64,000 nucleotides of DNA, from the NCBI RefSeq assembly GCF_964340395.1, contig NC_135564.1, forward strand, positions 21,522,942 to 21,586,941. The letters run 5' to 3'. The stretch's first letter is position 1, and each line of letters begins with the position of its first letter. The notes below the pieces were generated by a model. The model did no database searches, was not told the origin of the DNA, and saw nothing but the letters and a program-made list of their open reading frames with translations. The stretch is from Glandiceps talaboti. Lineage: Eukaryota > Hemichordata > Enteropneusta > Spengelidae. This document shows positions 50,212 to 61,335 of this stretch, one piece after another. Position numbers and translations under genes: made by a program.

Positions 50212-50494
50212 TGCTTGAATAATAGACTGTACACAAACAAATTCTTTACTTGAATAATAGACTGTACACAAACAAATCTTTACTTGAATAATAGACTGTA
50301 CACAAACAAATCTTTACTTGAATAATAGACTGTACACAAACAAATCTTTACTTGAATAATAGACTGTACACAAACAAATCTTTACTTGAATAATAGACTG
50401 TACACAAACAAATCTTTACTTGAATAATAGACTGTACACAAACAAATCTTTACTTGAATAATAGACTGTACACAAACAAATTCTTTACTTGAAA
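50212..50494. repeat. 34-bp minisatellite, ~8 copies
   Basis: TACTTGAATAATAGACTGTA followed by CACAAACAAATCTT. TACTTG at 50281 and 50315 gives the 34-bp period. First and last copies have an extra T (AAATTCTTT). Confidence 0.95.
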
Positions 50495-51039
50495 AATATG
50501 GGTCTGTGAAATGGCGTAAATTAAATTGAACTAACAAAGCGAAAGTGACTAAAAAATTGCCGGAAAGGCTAGAAAACCGACCCAAACTGATACAATTAAC
50601 GATTACGAATAAACTACTAGTTGGTGGAGAGCGTACTACTGGCAATACTAAACTGATGAAAAACTCGCATATTGGCTGCACAGAACGTCTGTGCAAGGCT
50701 GCTTCCCATATGCCAACAATTACGTCATACCAAGACAATAATTTCCACTTTACTGCGAACCGCGGGAAGTTTAATTTCTAAACACTTGTTGATTATAACT
50801 ATACAACAGGTCACGTGACTTGTGTAATCAATACACTTCGAAACTCGGTGAAGTAGCCCATTGAAGTGATTTCTCGCTCTTAAGTTTGAGAAGATCTAGA
50901 ATGTAAATGATGAAAAATGTTCTATAACACTCTCAGTAAAAAGTTTTATAGATAATTAAACCCCGAATGGTTCTATTTTTCGCAGAATGCATCATGGGTG
51001 ATGCACCCCCACCTGTTTTTTTTTGTTTGTTTTTTTATC
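50495..51039. other. Unique sequence without recognised gene
   Basis: Open on both strands around 50545-50781 (78 codons plus, part of 118 codons minus), but neither reading shows a known domain. Confidence 0.45.
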
Positions 51040-51106
51040 TATAACGTCATTATGTCATACTATCATCATTATGTCATACTATCATCATTATGTCATACTA
51101 TCATCA
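51040..51106. repeat. 19-bp tandem repeat, 3-4 copies
   Basis: TTATGTCATACTATCATCA repeated, first copy truncated. Confidence 0.9.
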
Positions 51107-52000
51107 AAATCACGATGATTTCTACTTCCAGATCACGTAGCACGGTAGTTTTGGACCGGAACTGTCCCGGACAATATGGTCATGTGACCCATGCATTTAG
51201 TTTTCGCTATTTCTAAGTTCAGTTCGCACACGAAATATTATTAAACTGTATTAACGGGGCAGTGGATCCCTTTAGCCTCAGGAAATATTGTTCTAGGAAT
51301 AATTGTGGCGGGAAGGCGGTGTTGACCTCTGTACAGACAATGTCGGTAATTAAGAGTAGATGTGCCCATCTTTCTTTGGGAGTTCTGGCGTTCAACTAGT
51401 ACGTCAATTAGATCCAAACACAGAAAAATTAATTAATGAATCCCTTCACATAAACTCTCTGTGGGTGGTAATAGTGGATGCAACCAATGTGGTGGCATTG
51501 AGCGATGGATAGAGTTGTTACCATTAAGTTAGATTTCTACCCAACAACATTTTCACAAATTGTTTTGAAACGAAATATTTGAACCACAGAGGGGGAGGAT
51601 CATGTTTTAGAGAAAGGAAATTCAGGGATGACCACTAGATCAGGGTCAGGGAGGGTTACCTTTTATGCAGCAGACCGGGCTAGAAGACTCACACAAAAGG
51701 GATTTCCCCTACACTACAAATCTACCTTGTTCTATACCTGCCCTTGACAGATTGTTCTAAGATTGAGGAGGTAGGTGTGTTATTTGATGTAGTTCAAAAG
51801 CAGCAGTCTGCCATGCCCACAGGGTAACTCCTTGATCCGTTACAGCTAAATAAGTAACCCATACTAAGCAGTGATAATACTTTTGTTAGCATATCAAAAT
51901 TGAATGACAAGGGGTATTTCAGTGAGTCAGACAGACTTAACTTTTTGTCTGTCTGTATGTGTGACACCACGTTTTAAAGGCATACTTGGACTTGCGCAGT
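51107..52000. other. Unique sequence upstream of candidate gene
   Basis: No array or recognised coding family. Composition becomes less AT-rich toward 52000, which fits an approach to a promoter. Confidence 0.4.
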
Positions 52001-52341
52001 GTGCAAGTAAATTGGCCGCTTGAAATATCGATTTTGTTCCGCCCGACTCCGTTTTGTATTTGTTTGGCCCCGCTGTGTGGACATTACCTTATTATTGCCC
52101 TATTGACTTGCATGCCAGAGTGCTTCATTTGCATCCCACTATGTCAGCCATAGAGACAACCAATGGCGTCTGGCGTCGTTGCTAAGGCTACCTGAATGTT
52201 TAGAGTTACGTACGACCATTGTCAAATTACAAGCCCCTATCGCTGCTAGCACGCCATACGAAGCCCGACAACGGAGACTTCTTTGAGTGGACACCGAGTT
52301 TGATTATGTAGCTATCTCTCTTCGGAGACAAGTACAAGAAA
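52001..52341 (+). promoter_or_regulatory. Putative promoter and 5' UTR of candidate gene
   Basis: Higher GC and more CpG than the surrounding DNA. A CCAAT box lies at 52160-52164, about 180 bp before the proposed start codon, and no clear TATA box is seen. A minimal upstream start-stop (ATGTAG) lies at 52306-52311. Inferred from position and composition; the transcription start cannot be placed. Confidence 0.35.
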
Positions 52342-52481
52342 ATGGCAGCCTCCGATACATTGGCACCGACCCACTTTTACCGAGAGAATTTCGGACTCGA
52401 CGACTTATCCAGGAATTTCGAGTCGAGCGAGCTATTCACGCCGTACATGCTACCACAGCGACCCACTGTGTCGGACCTAAG
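52342..52481 (+). CDS. Candidate first coding exon of an unrecognised host gene
   Basis: The start codon has a strong animal context (AAGAAAATGGCAGCC: A at -3, G at +4). It opens 46 codons, MAASDTLAPTHFYRENFGLD through to TPYMLPQRPTVSDL, plus two bases of a split codon. The frame then meets a consensus splice donor, CCTAAG with GTAAGC starting at 52482. Continuing unspliced would give a stop two bases into the intron (GGTAA), so the frame ends where the donor is, as expected of a real exon. The peptide is acidic/aromatic with no signal sequence or membrane segment, and I do not recognise the family. Another frame (52287-52493) is open too but starts at GTG and ignores the donor. The next exon is not firmly identified; 53691-53767 is a weak candidate. 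No repeats overlap it. Confidence 0.5.
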
Positions 52482-55400
52482 GTAAGCTTTTAGTGTTGTC
52501 CTTATTATTCGCGATCGCACAAAGTATAAAGTACATATTCGCGGCAGAAAACATGGTTGGTGAAGAATTGGTGAGGGCTAATTCAACAATAGGCTGCAAA
52601 TATGTTTTAACACCTTTATATTATAACGAGTAGGGGTGAAGATGGTTCTATTTTATTAGAACAAACACACCCATTGATAAACTTGAAGCGTAATAGGTAC
52701 AGTAGCTTAAAAGGTAAGATGGCAACCACCTTCCTAACGTGCATGTTTAAATTATACAATGTCCAGAACGCTTTCTGATCAGAAATAATTGTATTTCATG
52801 CTCCCCTAGTTCCGATTTTACACTGTGACGTTTCCTACATTAGGATATCGAATAACAGGTGGTTAGGGTGTGCAACAAGACATTTGACGTTACACTTGGT
52901 TTAACATACAGTTCCGTTAATATTGTCAGGTTTTAACAATAAGCCTGTCAAATAGAAATAAACACATCGCTAGTGTCGTGTCGAGTATAGTGTAATCGGT
53001 ATGACAGTTTTAAACCCGGGTGTCAACGCAATGTATTTTACAAATCCACTACGCTAAACTTTAATTACAAGCTTGACCGCAAGACTTGGTAACCAGGGAC
53101 ACATGCCGACCCGTCATAAACTATATTTTAAGTATGTGTTTCAAGTCCATAAGGGACAATATAATGTTTCAATGGTGAAGTATACATTGACAACAAAGAT
53201 CATGACGACTTCGGTGGTTCTGACTGCCAGAAACGACCAAATTCTTTTCTCCAAAAAGCCATTAGATACACGTAGTCCCAGGACGTTAAATCATAACAAA
53301 TCGATTTTGACATAGTATTATTTAAATGAATAATACCCGTATAGTATCATTCTTGAGTTGATATTATGAGAAGTAATTCATTTTTAAAATGGTTTTAGGA
53401 CAGACTAGTTTGAATTAAGTTTTGGCTGCCAGATGGAAATTTATTGAACGATACATGTAGATAATCTCCCTCTTTGATACTGCCTATATTGTCTATATTG
53501 ACTGAGTAAAATACACAATTTAATCTCTTGTAAGTTTGGACTGCTGCTAAGATAATCCCAAGAGTACACAGTCTTTCTGAAGAAACTCTTCTGAAGAGAC
53601 TCTAAATGAATATGACCACACTTCTTCTCTGGCCATGCCCTTTACTCGGACCTTTGACTGCATCGCGGCCCAGGGACTGTTCCGCCCCAGCGCGACCTTG
53701 CAAATAATGACAGCTTCCCTTGATATTCTCGACAAATCGACCATTTATGTCACCATACAAAGGGATGGTAATAAAACGGTTAACTGTTGTGGGGGCATAA
53801 ATATTATTATAATGACCAGGTAGATATTACTATGTATTACAAAATGTATACGCAAATAGTCAAATCTAGAAGAGCTAATATCCCATAATAATTGTATAGA
53901 AGATTTCCCTCAGTATTTTATTTAATAGATGGGTAAAACATGAATGAGACACTTGGTGGTTTTCAATGTAACAAGACAATCACAGAGGTAAAAGAATGCT
54001 AGCTCGAAGGCGAGTCCATGGTCCGCACATCGGTTGGTGCTTGAAATGAAATAATACACCCGAAATAAGTCTTTGATAAACACGTAACACATTACCAAGG
54101 GAAAAGTACCAGGGCATCGAAACAATTTGGAACAAAAAAAATCATAAGAACACATTTGTAGTGACTGCCAAATCTACCATAAGTATATTAACACGCCGTC
54201 ATGACTTGTTAAAGTTATAAATCCAATTAATGTGGCAATTACAACAGTTCGTAATCCGAGTATAATGTTTGACAGCCAGCCGGCGGTGAAAATAATATGA
54301 TTATTTTATTGTGACAACAAAGAAATGTTTATTTCTCAACAAATAGAAACAGGTATGCCAATATTGAGAGTATACTATGAAACTGACATTGCAAATGTTG
54401 TCGTGTTATTTAATTTGGCATTCACATAACATTTACTTTAATACAATTCACGGTGCCTGTAGTTAAGTTGCTATCAAAACAAGCCACGGAACAAAATCAC
54501 CCAGATTACTTTGCTATGCCTGTTGTTAGCTTGGGTGTTTTATTATAAATGACGCGAGACACAAAACAAACAGGCCGCGACCCCGTAACCAATTGTATTA
54601 CGATCCTAGGTTGTTGTAACTATTTGTTACCTTTACTACGTATGATAAATGATTAATGGCGTGATAGTTACCAAGTTTCACTGAATAGACATCATTATCT
54701 CATTATAAATAAATACAAATCTCAAGTGTTGGGGTAAATAGTGACACACAAAACGTGTGTGCAACTATCTCAATTTGGAACTCGAGGAGGGAGCTGTCTT
54801 CTTTGATACCGTTAACAGTTGAAGACACTACGCAATATAATATTCTCTAAACGTTCTCGCGATGTGTTGTTTCCGTAAACTCGTTGTTAGGCCAAGAAGT
54901 CCAAATACGAAACGAGCGCGGACGAGAATAACACTGGCTAGAATTTTGAAAGAGAAAATAATGAAATCATTATTGCGGAATATTTATTTCTTTATTTTCT
55001 TTCGACAAATGTTTGAGACTCCTGTCTCTGTATACAGACTAATAATGTCAGAGTGAATACACTTCTAAAGTGGGGGAAATGAAGTGTTATGAATTCTAAG
55101 AGAGAGAGTTAATTAAACCATACACGCATTTTCATATGACTTGACACCTCAGGAAATTGAAGTTGAAACTCAGAGGTGACTTTTTTTTCAATTTCGTGGA
55201 TTAACTTGCTAATCAAGTCACGTTCACACTTCGGTTCACAATCTATAGAAGCATATCAATGGCTCTTTCAATGTTAAGAATTAAAGTAAAATGGAAGGTG
55301 AAATAAAATCTTTCGATCAGTTAGACATACTGTAATTTACAAGGAGGCAGCTGGAGTCATGCTATAGAGCAACCGGAAACCATAACAACAGTCATGACGT

Positions 55401-56449
55401 TTAGGTCAAACACTTGGCAAGGTGTGATGATAAGATAAATGTACTGATATAAAACATATCAAAAGTATCAAAGAAGAACATCTGAAATTAAATTAAATTA
55501 ATTCGACCCCCTAATCTGAAACACAACCTTGTTGGGTTGAAAGATTTAGTAAAGCTAAAAGACTGCAGTTCCAAAACGTCTCCTTACAACCAAACTGTCC
55601 CTAATCACACCCAATGACAAAAGTGACACCTCTTATCTTGTCAGTAGATATTGCCTAGTGTGATATTACCACATTGTCCTTAGAATTATACCATTATCTC
55701 TGATAGAAAAATCACCATAAAATTAAAAACATATGGCAAAGATTCCAGTGAGTTGATCTTATTATATATATAATATCATGTATATATGAATTCAGAGGTG
55801 ACTGAAATATGTACATTAAACTTAATAACAAAAGTAAAGATGAAAAGGGGGTGTCTTTCTAATGTCATTCAATAGTGATTGTTAAATTGTGTATTGACAT
55901 TTCTGTACACAATGAGCATGATGACATGTACCACCTGCCGTCTTGTTGCCATGACATCCGCATTATTAGTCATCAAGAAGTATAATATATCTATCATTTC
56001 AATATCTAGAGTTATGGAATTTTATGATTTTCCATTTCAATAATATGTGCAAAGTATTTTGACATGACAAGGTATACTCCCTAGTGCCTTGATGGGTACA
56101 TATACATTGTGCTCATTTTTTTTCTGAAATCAGTAGTCATGTTTTAGAAACTGAAATCTTGTGTGATTAATGCAACAAACACTATATGAACAAACTTGAA
56201 CACCTCAACTTGCTGAACAAATTTGCTTTTAGATTGGCACAATGGTAGAATATATGTTTGGCATATCTGTATTTTTGTTTAGTTTTGCCACAACACTCCA
56301 TCACTATTACCATTACAGTTCATGACGACCAAAGCATCTATATGAAGGACTATTCAAATAAGCTAGTCCTGTCAAATTTTGAAATCGGTTTTGATCATGA
56401 AAGTCAAAACCATACTTCTACATACTTTTTACCATGTTTTGACAGACTT
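52482..56449. other. Probable intron or intergenic DNA, mostly unique
   Basis: Begins with the splice donor of the candidate exon. AT-rich, no arrays. A local GC-richer patch at about 53620-53770 is open on both strands. Read on plus, an acceptor-like CCGCCCCAG followed by 77 nt and a GTAATA donor would keep the phase of the first exon, but support is thin. No other domain recognised. Confidence 0.4.
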
Positions 56450-56690
56450 TAGTAGCCATATGGATAAGGATTGGGTAGTTATTTTGTATTCTTAATTTAT
56501 AAAACAATTTTATCTTCCTACTTGAAAAATCAATTTGAAACAATATTGACCAAGTCTGTGTTTGTAACTCATTACATTGCAAAACTTAAAAAAATGAGTG
56601 AAACGGTTGTACGTACAATAACAAACATGTACACATTTTTATCTTTTTGAAATGTATTGAGTGTCAGACAAGGATTTGGCCATACACACA
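56450..56690. mobile_element. MITE copy related to 59964-60243 (degraded)
   Basis: Shares TTAATTTATAAAACAATTTT, then CCAAGTCTGTGTTTGTAACTCA with the 60-kb element. Its right arm (TGTATTGAGTGTCAGACAAG) is a decayed reverse complement. AGCCATATGGATAAGGATTG at its left edge is also found in reverse beside the other copy (near 60255-60280). Confidence 0.65.
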
Positions 56691-56779
56691 TTCATCAATT
56701 TCTATCCTTTAAAAACTCAACATCGTCTAATGTGTCATGTTTTATTTTCATTTTTATGTTTTGGAGGAGAAAAAACAAT

Positions 56780-56870
56780 GTCATGAATTTGTAATTCCTG
56801 TATTTGTGTGCAGACATGACACTGTTATATACAAGTCTGCAACCAAACACAGTAATTACAAATTCATGAC
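56780..56870. repeat. 36-bp-arm hairpin
   Basis: GTCATGAATTTGTAATTCCT through GTGCAGAC (56780-56815) is the near reverse complement of 56835-56870, with a 19-bp loop. Could be a small foldback element or encode a structured RNA. No Pol III boxes seen. Confidence 0.75.
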
Positions 56871-57597
56871 AAATGATTCATTTCTGTCATATTTTAAAAC
56901 CATATTATTCCATTGACATTAAATGTTTTACTCATTACAAGTACATAAAGTAGGTGTAGCCATTGAAAGTGTCTAGAGTTCCCAAACAGAAACAAGCCAA
57001 CAAAAGCCTTTTGATTTACAATTAAACAAACCCTGAGAGGATGTCTTGACAGGTGTAAGCTAAGAATAAGTTAACAAACACTACCAGTAATTAGGTTACA
57101 TAATATTGGTTAGTGACTTACACACAATTGTCAACTACAAGGTAAATCTATCAAGTCTATGTCAACTTACACTGATTGATTGTATTAGTTTTCTGTATAC
57201 TGTAAATGCCACTACTGCTATCAGTCATACCAACTACATTCCTTCTATTAAACCACTACTTTCCAAAACCTATTCTGTCAAACAATTTTGCTAGTGCTTT
57301 TGTTGGTCTCCATGGCAGTGGCCATTTTTTGAATTTTTTAGAACAAAAAAGTTTGCCAATCAGCTTAGTTTGAGAGCTACTTCTTTGGTGTATGAAGGTA
57401 ATACTATGAAAGTAGTGACACAATAATACAATGAATGTTTACAAAAAAAGGTATTGAAGTTACTTCAAGCAATATGGTCTACTTTTAGCTTTGAGGAGAT
57501 CAGATGGAGTTTGCATGCATTTTACTTCTAGCATTTGTGTAACTTGGTTGGCTATGTAGAAATGTTATACAATGCTATATGCCATAACAATGTAGCA
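56871..57597. other. AT-rich spacer
   Basis: No gene, RNA or array recognised. Leads into the 22-bp array. Confidence 0.5.
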
Positions 57598-59283
57598 ACC
57601 AATGCCATATACATGTAAAGTACTAGCCAATGCCATACAAAGTACCAACCAATGCCATACAAAGTACCAACCAATGCCATACAAAGTACCAACTAATTCC
57701 ATACAAAGTACCAACCAATGCCATACAAAGTACCAACTAATTCCATACAAAGTACCAACCAATGCCATACAAAGTACCAACCAATGCCATACAAAGTACT
57801 AACCAATGCTATACAAAGTACCAACCAATGCCATACAAAGTACCAACCAATGCCATACAAAGTACTAACCAATGCTATACAAAGTACCAACCAATTCCAT
57901 ACAAAGTACCAACCAATGCCATACAAAGTACCAACCAATGCCATACAAAGTACCAACTAATTCCATACAAAGTACCAACCAATGCCATACAAAGTACCAA
58001 CTAATGCCATGCAAAGTACCAACCAATGCTATACAAAGTACCAACCAATGCTATACAAAGTACCAACCAATGCTATACAAAGTACCAACCAATGCCATAC
58101 AAAGTACCAACCAATGCCATACAAAGTACCAACCAATGCCATACAATGTACCAACCAATGCCATACAAAGTACCAACCAATGCCATACAAAGTACCAACC
58201 AATGCCATACAAAGTACCAACTAATGCCATACAAAGTACCAACCAATGCCATACAAAGTACCAACCAATTCCATACAAAGTACCAACTAATGCCATACAA
58301 AGTACCAACCAATGCTATACAAAGTACCAACCAATGCTATACAAAGTACCAACCAATGCTATACAAAGTACCAACCAATGCCATACAAAGTACCAACCAA
58401 TGCCATACAAAGTACCAACCAATGCCATACAATGTACCAACCAATGCCATACAAAGTACCAACCAATGCCATACAAAGTACCAACCAATGCCATACAAAG
58501 TACCAACCAATGCCATACAAAGTACCAACCAATGCCATACAAAGTACCAACCAATTCCATACAAAGTACCAACTAATGCCATACAAAGTACCAACCAATG
58601 CCATACAAAGTACCAACCAATGCCATACAAAGTACCAACCAATGCCATACAAAGTACCAACTAATGCCATACAAAGTACCAACCAATGCCATACAAAGTA
58701 CCAACTAATGCCATACAAAGTACCAACCAATGCCATACAAAGTACCAACTAATGCCATACAAAGTACCAACCAATGCCATACAAAGTACCAACCAATGCC
58801 ATACAAAGTACCAACCAATGCCATACAAAGTACCAACTAATGCCATACAAAGTACCAACCAATGCCATACAAAGTACCAACCAATGCCATACAAAGTACC
58901 AACCAATGCCATACAAAGTACCAACTAATGCCATACAAAGTACCAACCAATGCCATACAAAGTACCAACCAATGCCATACAAAGTACCAACCAATTCCAT
59001 ACAAAGTACCAACTAATGCCATACAAAGTACCAACCAATGCTATACAAAGTACCAACCAATGCTATACAAAGTACCAACCAATTCCATACAAAGTACCAA
59101 CCAATTCCATACAAAGTACCAACCAATGCCATACAAAGTACCAACCAATGCCATACAAAGTACCAACCAATGCCATACAAAGTACCAACCAATGCCATAC
59201 AAAGTACCAACCAATGCCATACAAAGTACCAACCAATGCCATACAAAGTACCAACCAATGCCATACAAAGTACCAACCAATGT
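57598..59283. repeat. 22-bp satellite, ~76 copies, with 13-mer higher-order block
   Basis: AAAGTACCAACCAATGCCAT plus AC. Variants: CAACTAATG, CAATTCC, GCTATAC, GTACTAACC and a rare ACAATGTACC. With a 22-bp unit lacking stops on either strand, all six frames stay open for long stretches (22-residue peptide repeats such as YKVPTNAIQSTNQC). These are artefacts of the satellite. Confidence 0.97.
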
Positions 59284-59963
59284 TTTCAAGTATTTTTTAT
59301 ACCTGTAGATTGCTGGTGTTGTAGTTCAATTAGAGATTGACATCTATTTCTGTGCATACTGATAGACTAGCAAATATCTTGCTGTGGAGTAAAGAACTCT
59401 CCAACCAAGCCAACAATAACAGTACTCCAAGATTGAACTGACATCCTCCTTCATGTGATTAGATGACATAAGATTGTAGTATACCTGTTAAGTTGTAATA
59501 GGTCTCAAATAGAATTTCATCTACATTTGTAGTTGTATTCAAAGACTTTGTGGCTTTAGGGAACCTAACTGTATATCAAAGCAAACATCCACTTGACAAC
59601 CATGACAATATATACCCTGGTGTTTGTACTTAATATGAATTTGCAAAACAAGACATATTCTGTTTGTTCAAACAATTTAGAGATGTTAAATAAATAATAA
59701 TTTCATAATTTTATCATAACATAATTATAGCTCTATAAAAATTCTGACTAATTAATTTGTGCTGAATATTTCTTCACTGAACTAATATTACTACCAAAAC
59801 TGTCATATTAAGTCGGTGTATATTATTTTCTGTTTGTGATATGCATACAAGATAAAAACAGTTCCTTGTCTGTGGTTCAATATCCACATGGCGGCAATAA
59901 TTTGACAAAATGTAACATCAGAGTTACTCAATGTCTTCCTTTATGTTGTTTATAGTGGTCATT
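59284..59963. other. AT-rich unique DNA
   Basis: Nothing recognised. Contains sequence similar to other AT-rich spacers only. Confidence 0.5.
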
Positions 59964-60243
59964 TGGGATTTTTAATTTATAAAACAATTTTATTATGGCT
60001 TCCAACTTAAAAAAATCAATGCGAAATAACATATGCCAAGTCTTTGTTTGTAACTCAATAATGTGTAAAAGATTAATAAATGTGTAAAATTATTGATATA
60101 CATTAACAAACTTTTTAATATTTTCTAGGTTTTTTTTGTAGTGTATTGAGTTTCAAACACAGACTTGGTCTATCTTGGTTCACATTTATTTTTTTCATTA
60201 GGAAGCCATGATAAAATTGTTTTATAAATTAAAATATCCAAAA
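59964..60243. mobile_element. MITE with ~100-bp terminal inverted repeats
   Basis: The left arm has TTTTAATTTATAAAACAATT, ATTATGGCTTCC and CCAAGTCTTTGTTTGTAACTCA. The right arm carries their reverse complements (GAGTTTCAAACACAGACTTG, GGAAGCCATGATAAAATTGT, TTATAAATTAAAA). The arms occupy most of the element, leaving a short centre. Related to 56450-56690. Non-coding. Confidence 0.82.
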
Positions 60244-60861
60244 TAAATACACAATCCTCATCCATATGGCTACTTTCAAATAACAATGTATTAATTTCAA
60301 GATAACTTGTAACTGTAAACCTTAGCATTCAAAGTTGTAAATGTACTGAAAAAAAACACCATCTTTTGTCAAATAGAATTCATCATACATACAATGATGT
60401 GTTTTCAGTAAATCGACTCATCACTTTCGTGTACCAAGTAATCTCAGGGGAAATTAACTTTGTTATGACTTAATGGCATTGTATACATTATTTACATATC
60501 AAGCCATGGATGTCATACTGGTGAGTTTATTCTAAGTATGCTAATTATTAACCTCATTAACATAATAGTTAGCCAAATACAATAAAGATAATATCATTTT
60601 TTTATTATTGATAAAACTACTGCAAACTTACATTCCTATAACATTATCACAACTTTCAACTTGAACATAAATAGCTAGTGATGTACTGTATAAAAAAACA
60701 CCTGCTAATAATGCTGCTTTATATTGATACAAGGTTCAGGAACATTTCTTAATTTCATTATAAATAATTGAGAGTACATGAGTAAGTAAATGTGACACAT
60801 AAATTTAACTTAAGCCCTTATTAAAATAAAATGTCATACTAATACTAACATTAATAAAATG
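60244..60861. other. AT-rich unique DNA
   Basis: No feature recognised beyond the flank shared with the other MITE copy (CCTCATCCATATGGCTAC). Confidence 0.5.
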
Positions 60862-61004
60862 TTGGTTTTTATATAGCCCTGTCCCACTCTGTGGTCAAAG
60901 TGCTTTATAATTATCACTTCTTATATGCACCTATCCCTTCATACTTCCTCAACTCCCTGGGGAGCATACAATCCATTGCAGCCTTTATAAAGTGCATAGG
61001 ATTA
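60862..61004 (-). mobile_element. SINE, copy 2 (head-truncated)
   Basis: On the minus strand it reads TGGATTGTATGCTCCCCAGG, GAGTTGAGGAAGTATGA, AAAGCACTTTGACCACAG and GGGCTATATAAAAAC, matching the central and tail parts of the SINE at 34160-34460 in the same order. The tRNA-like head with its Pol III boxes is absent, so this copy is 5'-truncated. Confidence 0.78.
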
Positions 61005-61335
61005 AAGTAACACAAGCTGAGTTTATAGGCTTTTTACTCAAATGAAAATACTTACATAACCTCAATTAAGCTATTTTAAAGTGATTTTAATGTCAGTGCA
61101 TAGTTTCTATAACACTACTATTATCTTCTGACAGTTGATACCATAGCAAGGATTTATTGAACATTTTTTACATGTATTATATTATCAGATTGTTTATAAA
61201 TTATATCTTAATACCAGGTTTGAGTTCAGTTAATTACAAGAGATGGCAACAATAAATACAATACTATAAGTACCTTTCAAATATGCAGCAAAAACTACAC
61301 CCAAATATGTATAAACTCAGCTTGTGCCCCTTTAT
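61002..61335. mobile_element. MITE-like element with AAG..CACAAGCTGAGTTTATA ends
   Basis: The left end 61002-61027 (TTAAAGTAACACAAGCTGAG) and the reverse complement of 61310-61334 (AAAGGGGCACAAGCTGAGTT) are terminal inverted repeats of about 25 bp continuing TTATA. It abuts the 5' side of the SINE copy. The same terminal motif, AAAGGGTCACAAACTGAGTT, is the core of the 53-bp array at the window end. Confidence 0.6.

Noticed and set aside
52287-52493. 68-codon plus-strand frame starting at GTG as the gene's reading frame
   Set aside because: Non-ATG start and it reads through a consensus splice donor; the overlapping ATGGCAGCC frame fits better.
57598-59283. Long open frames in all six frames with 22-residue repeats (up to 234 codons)
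   Set aside because: They follow from a 22-bp stop-free unit; the same peptide appears in several frames and there is no start context or flanking coding sequence.
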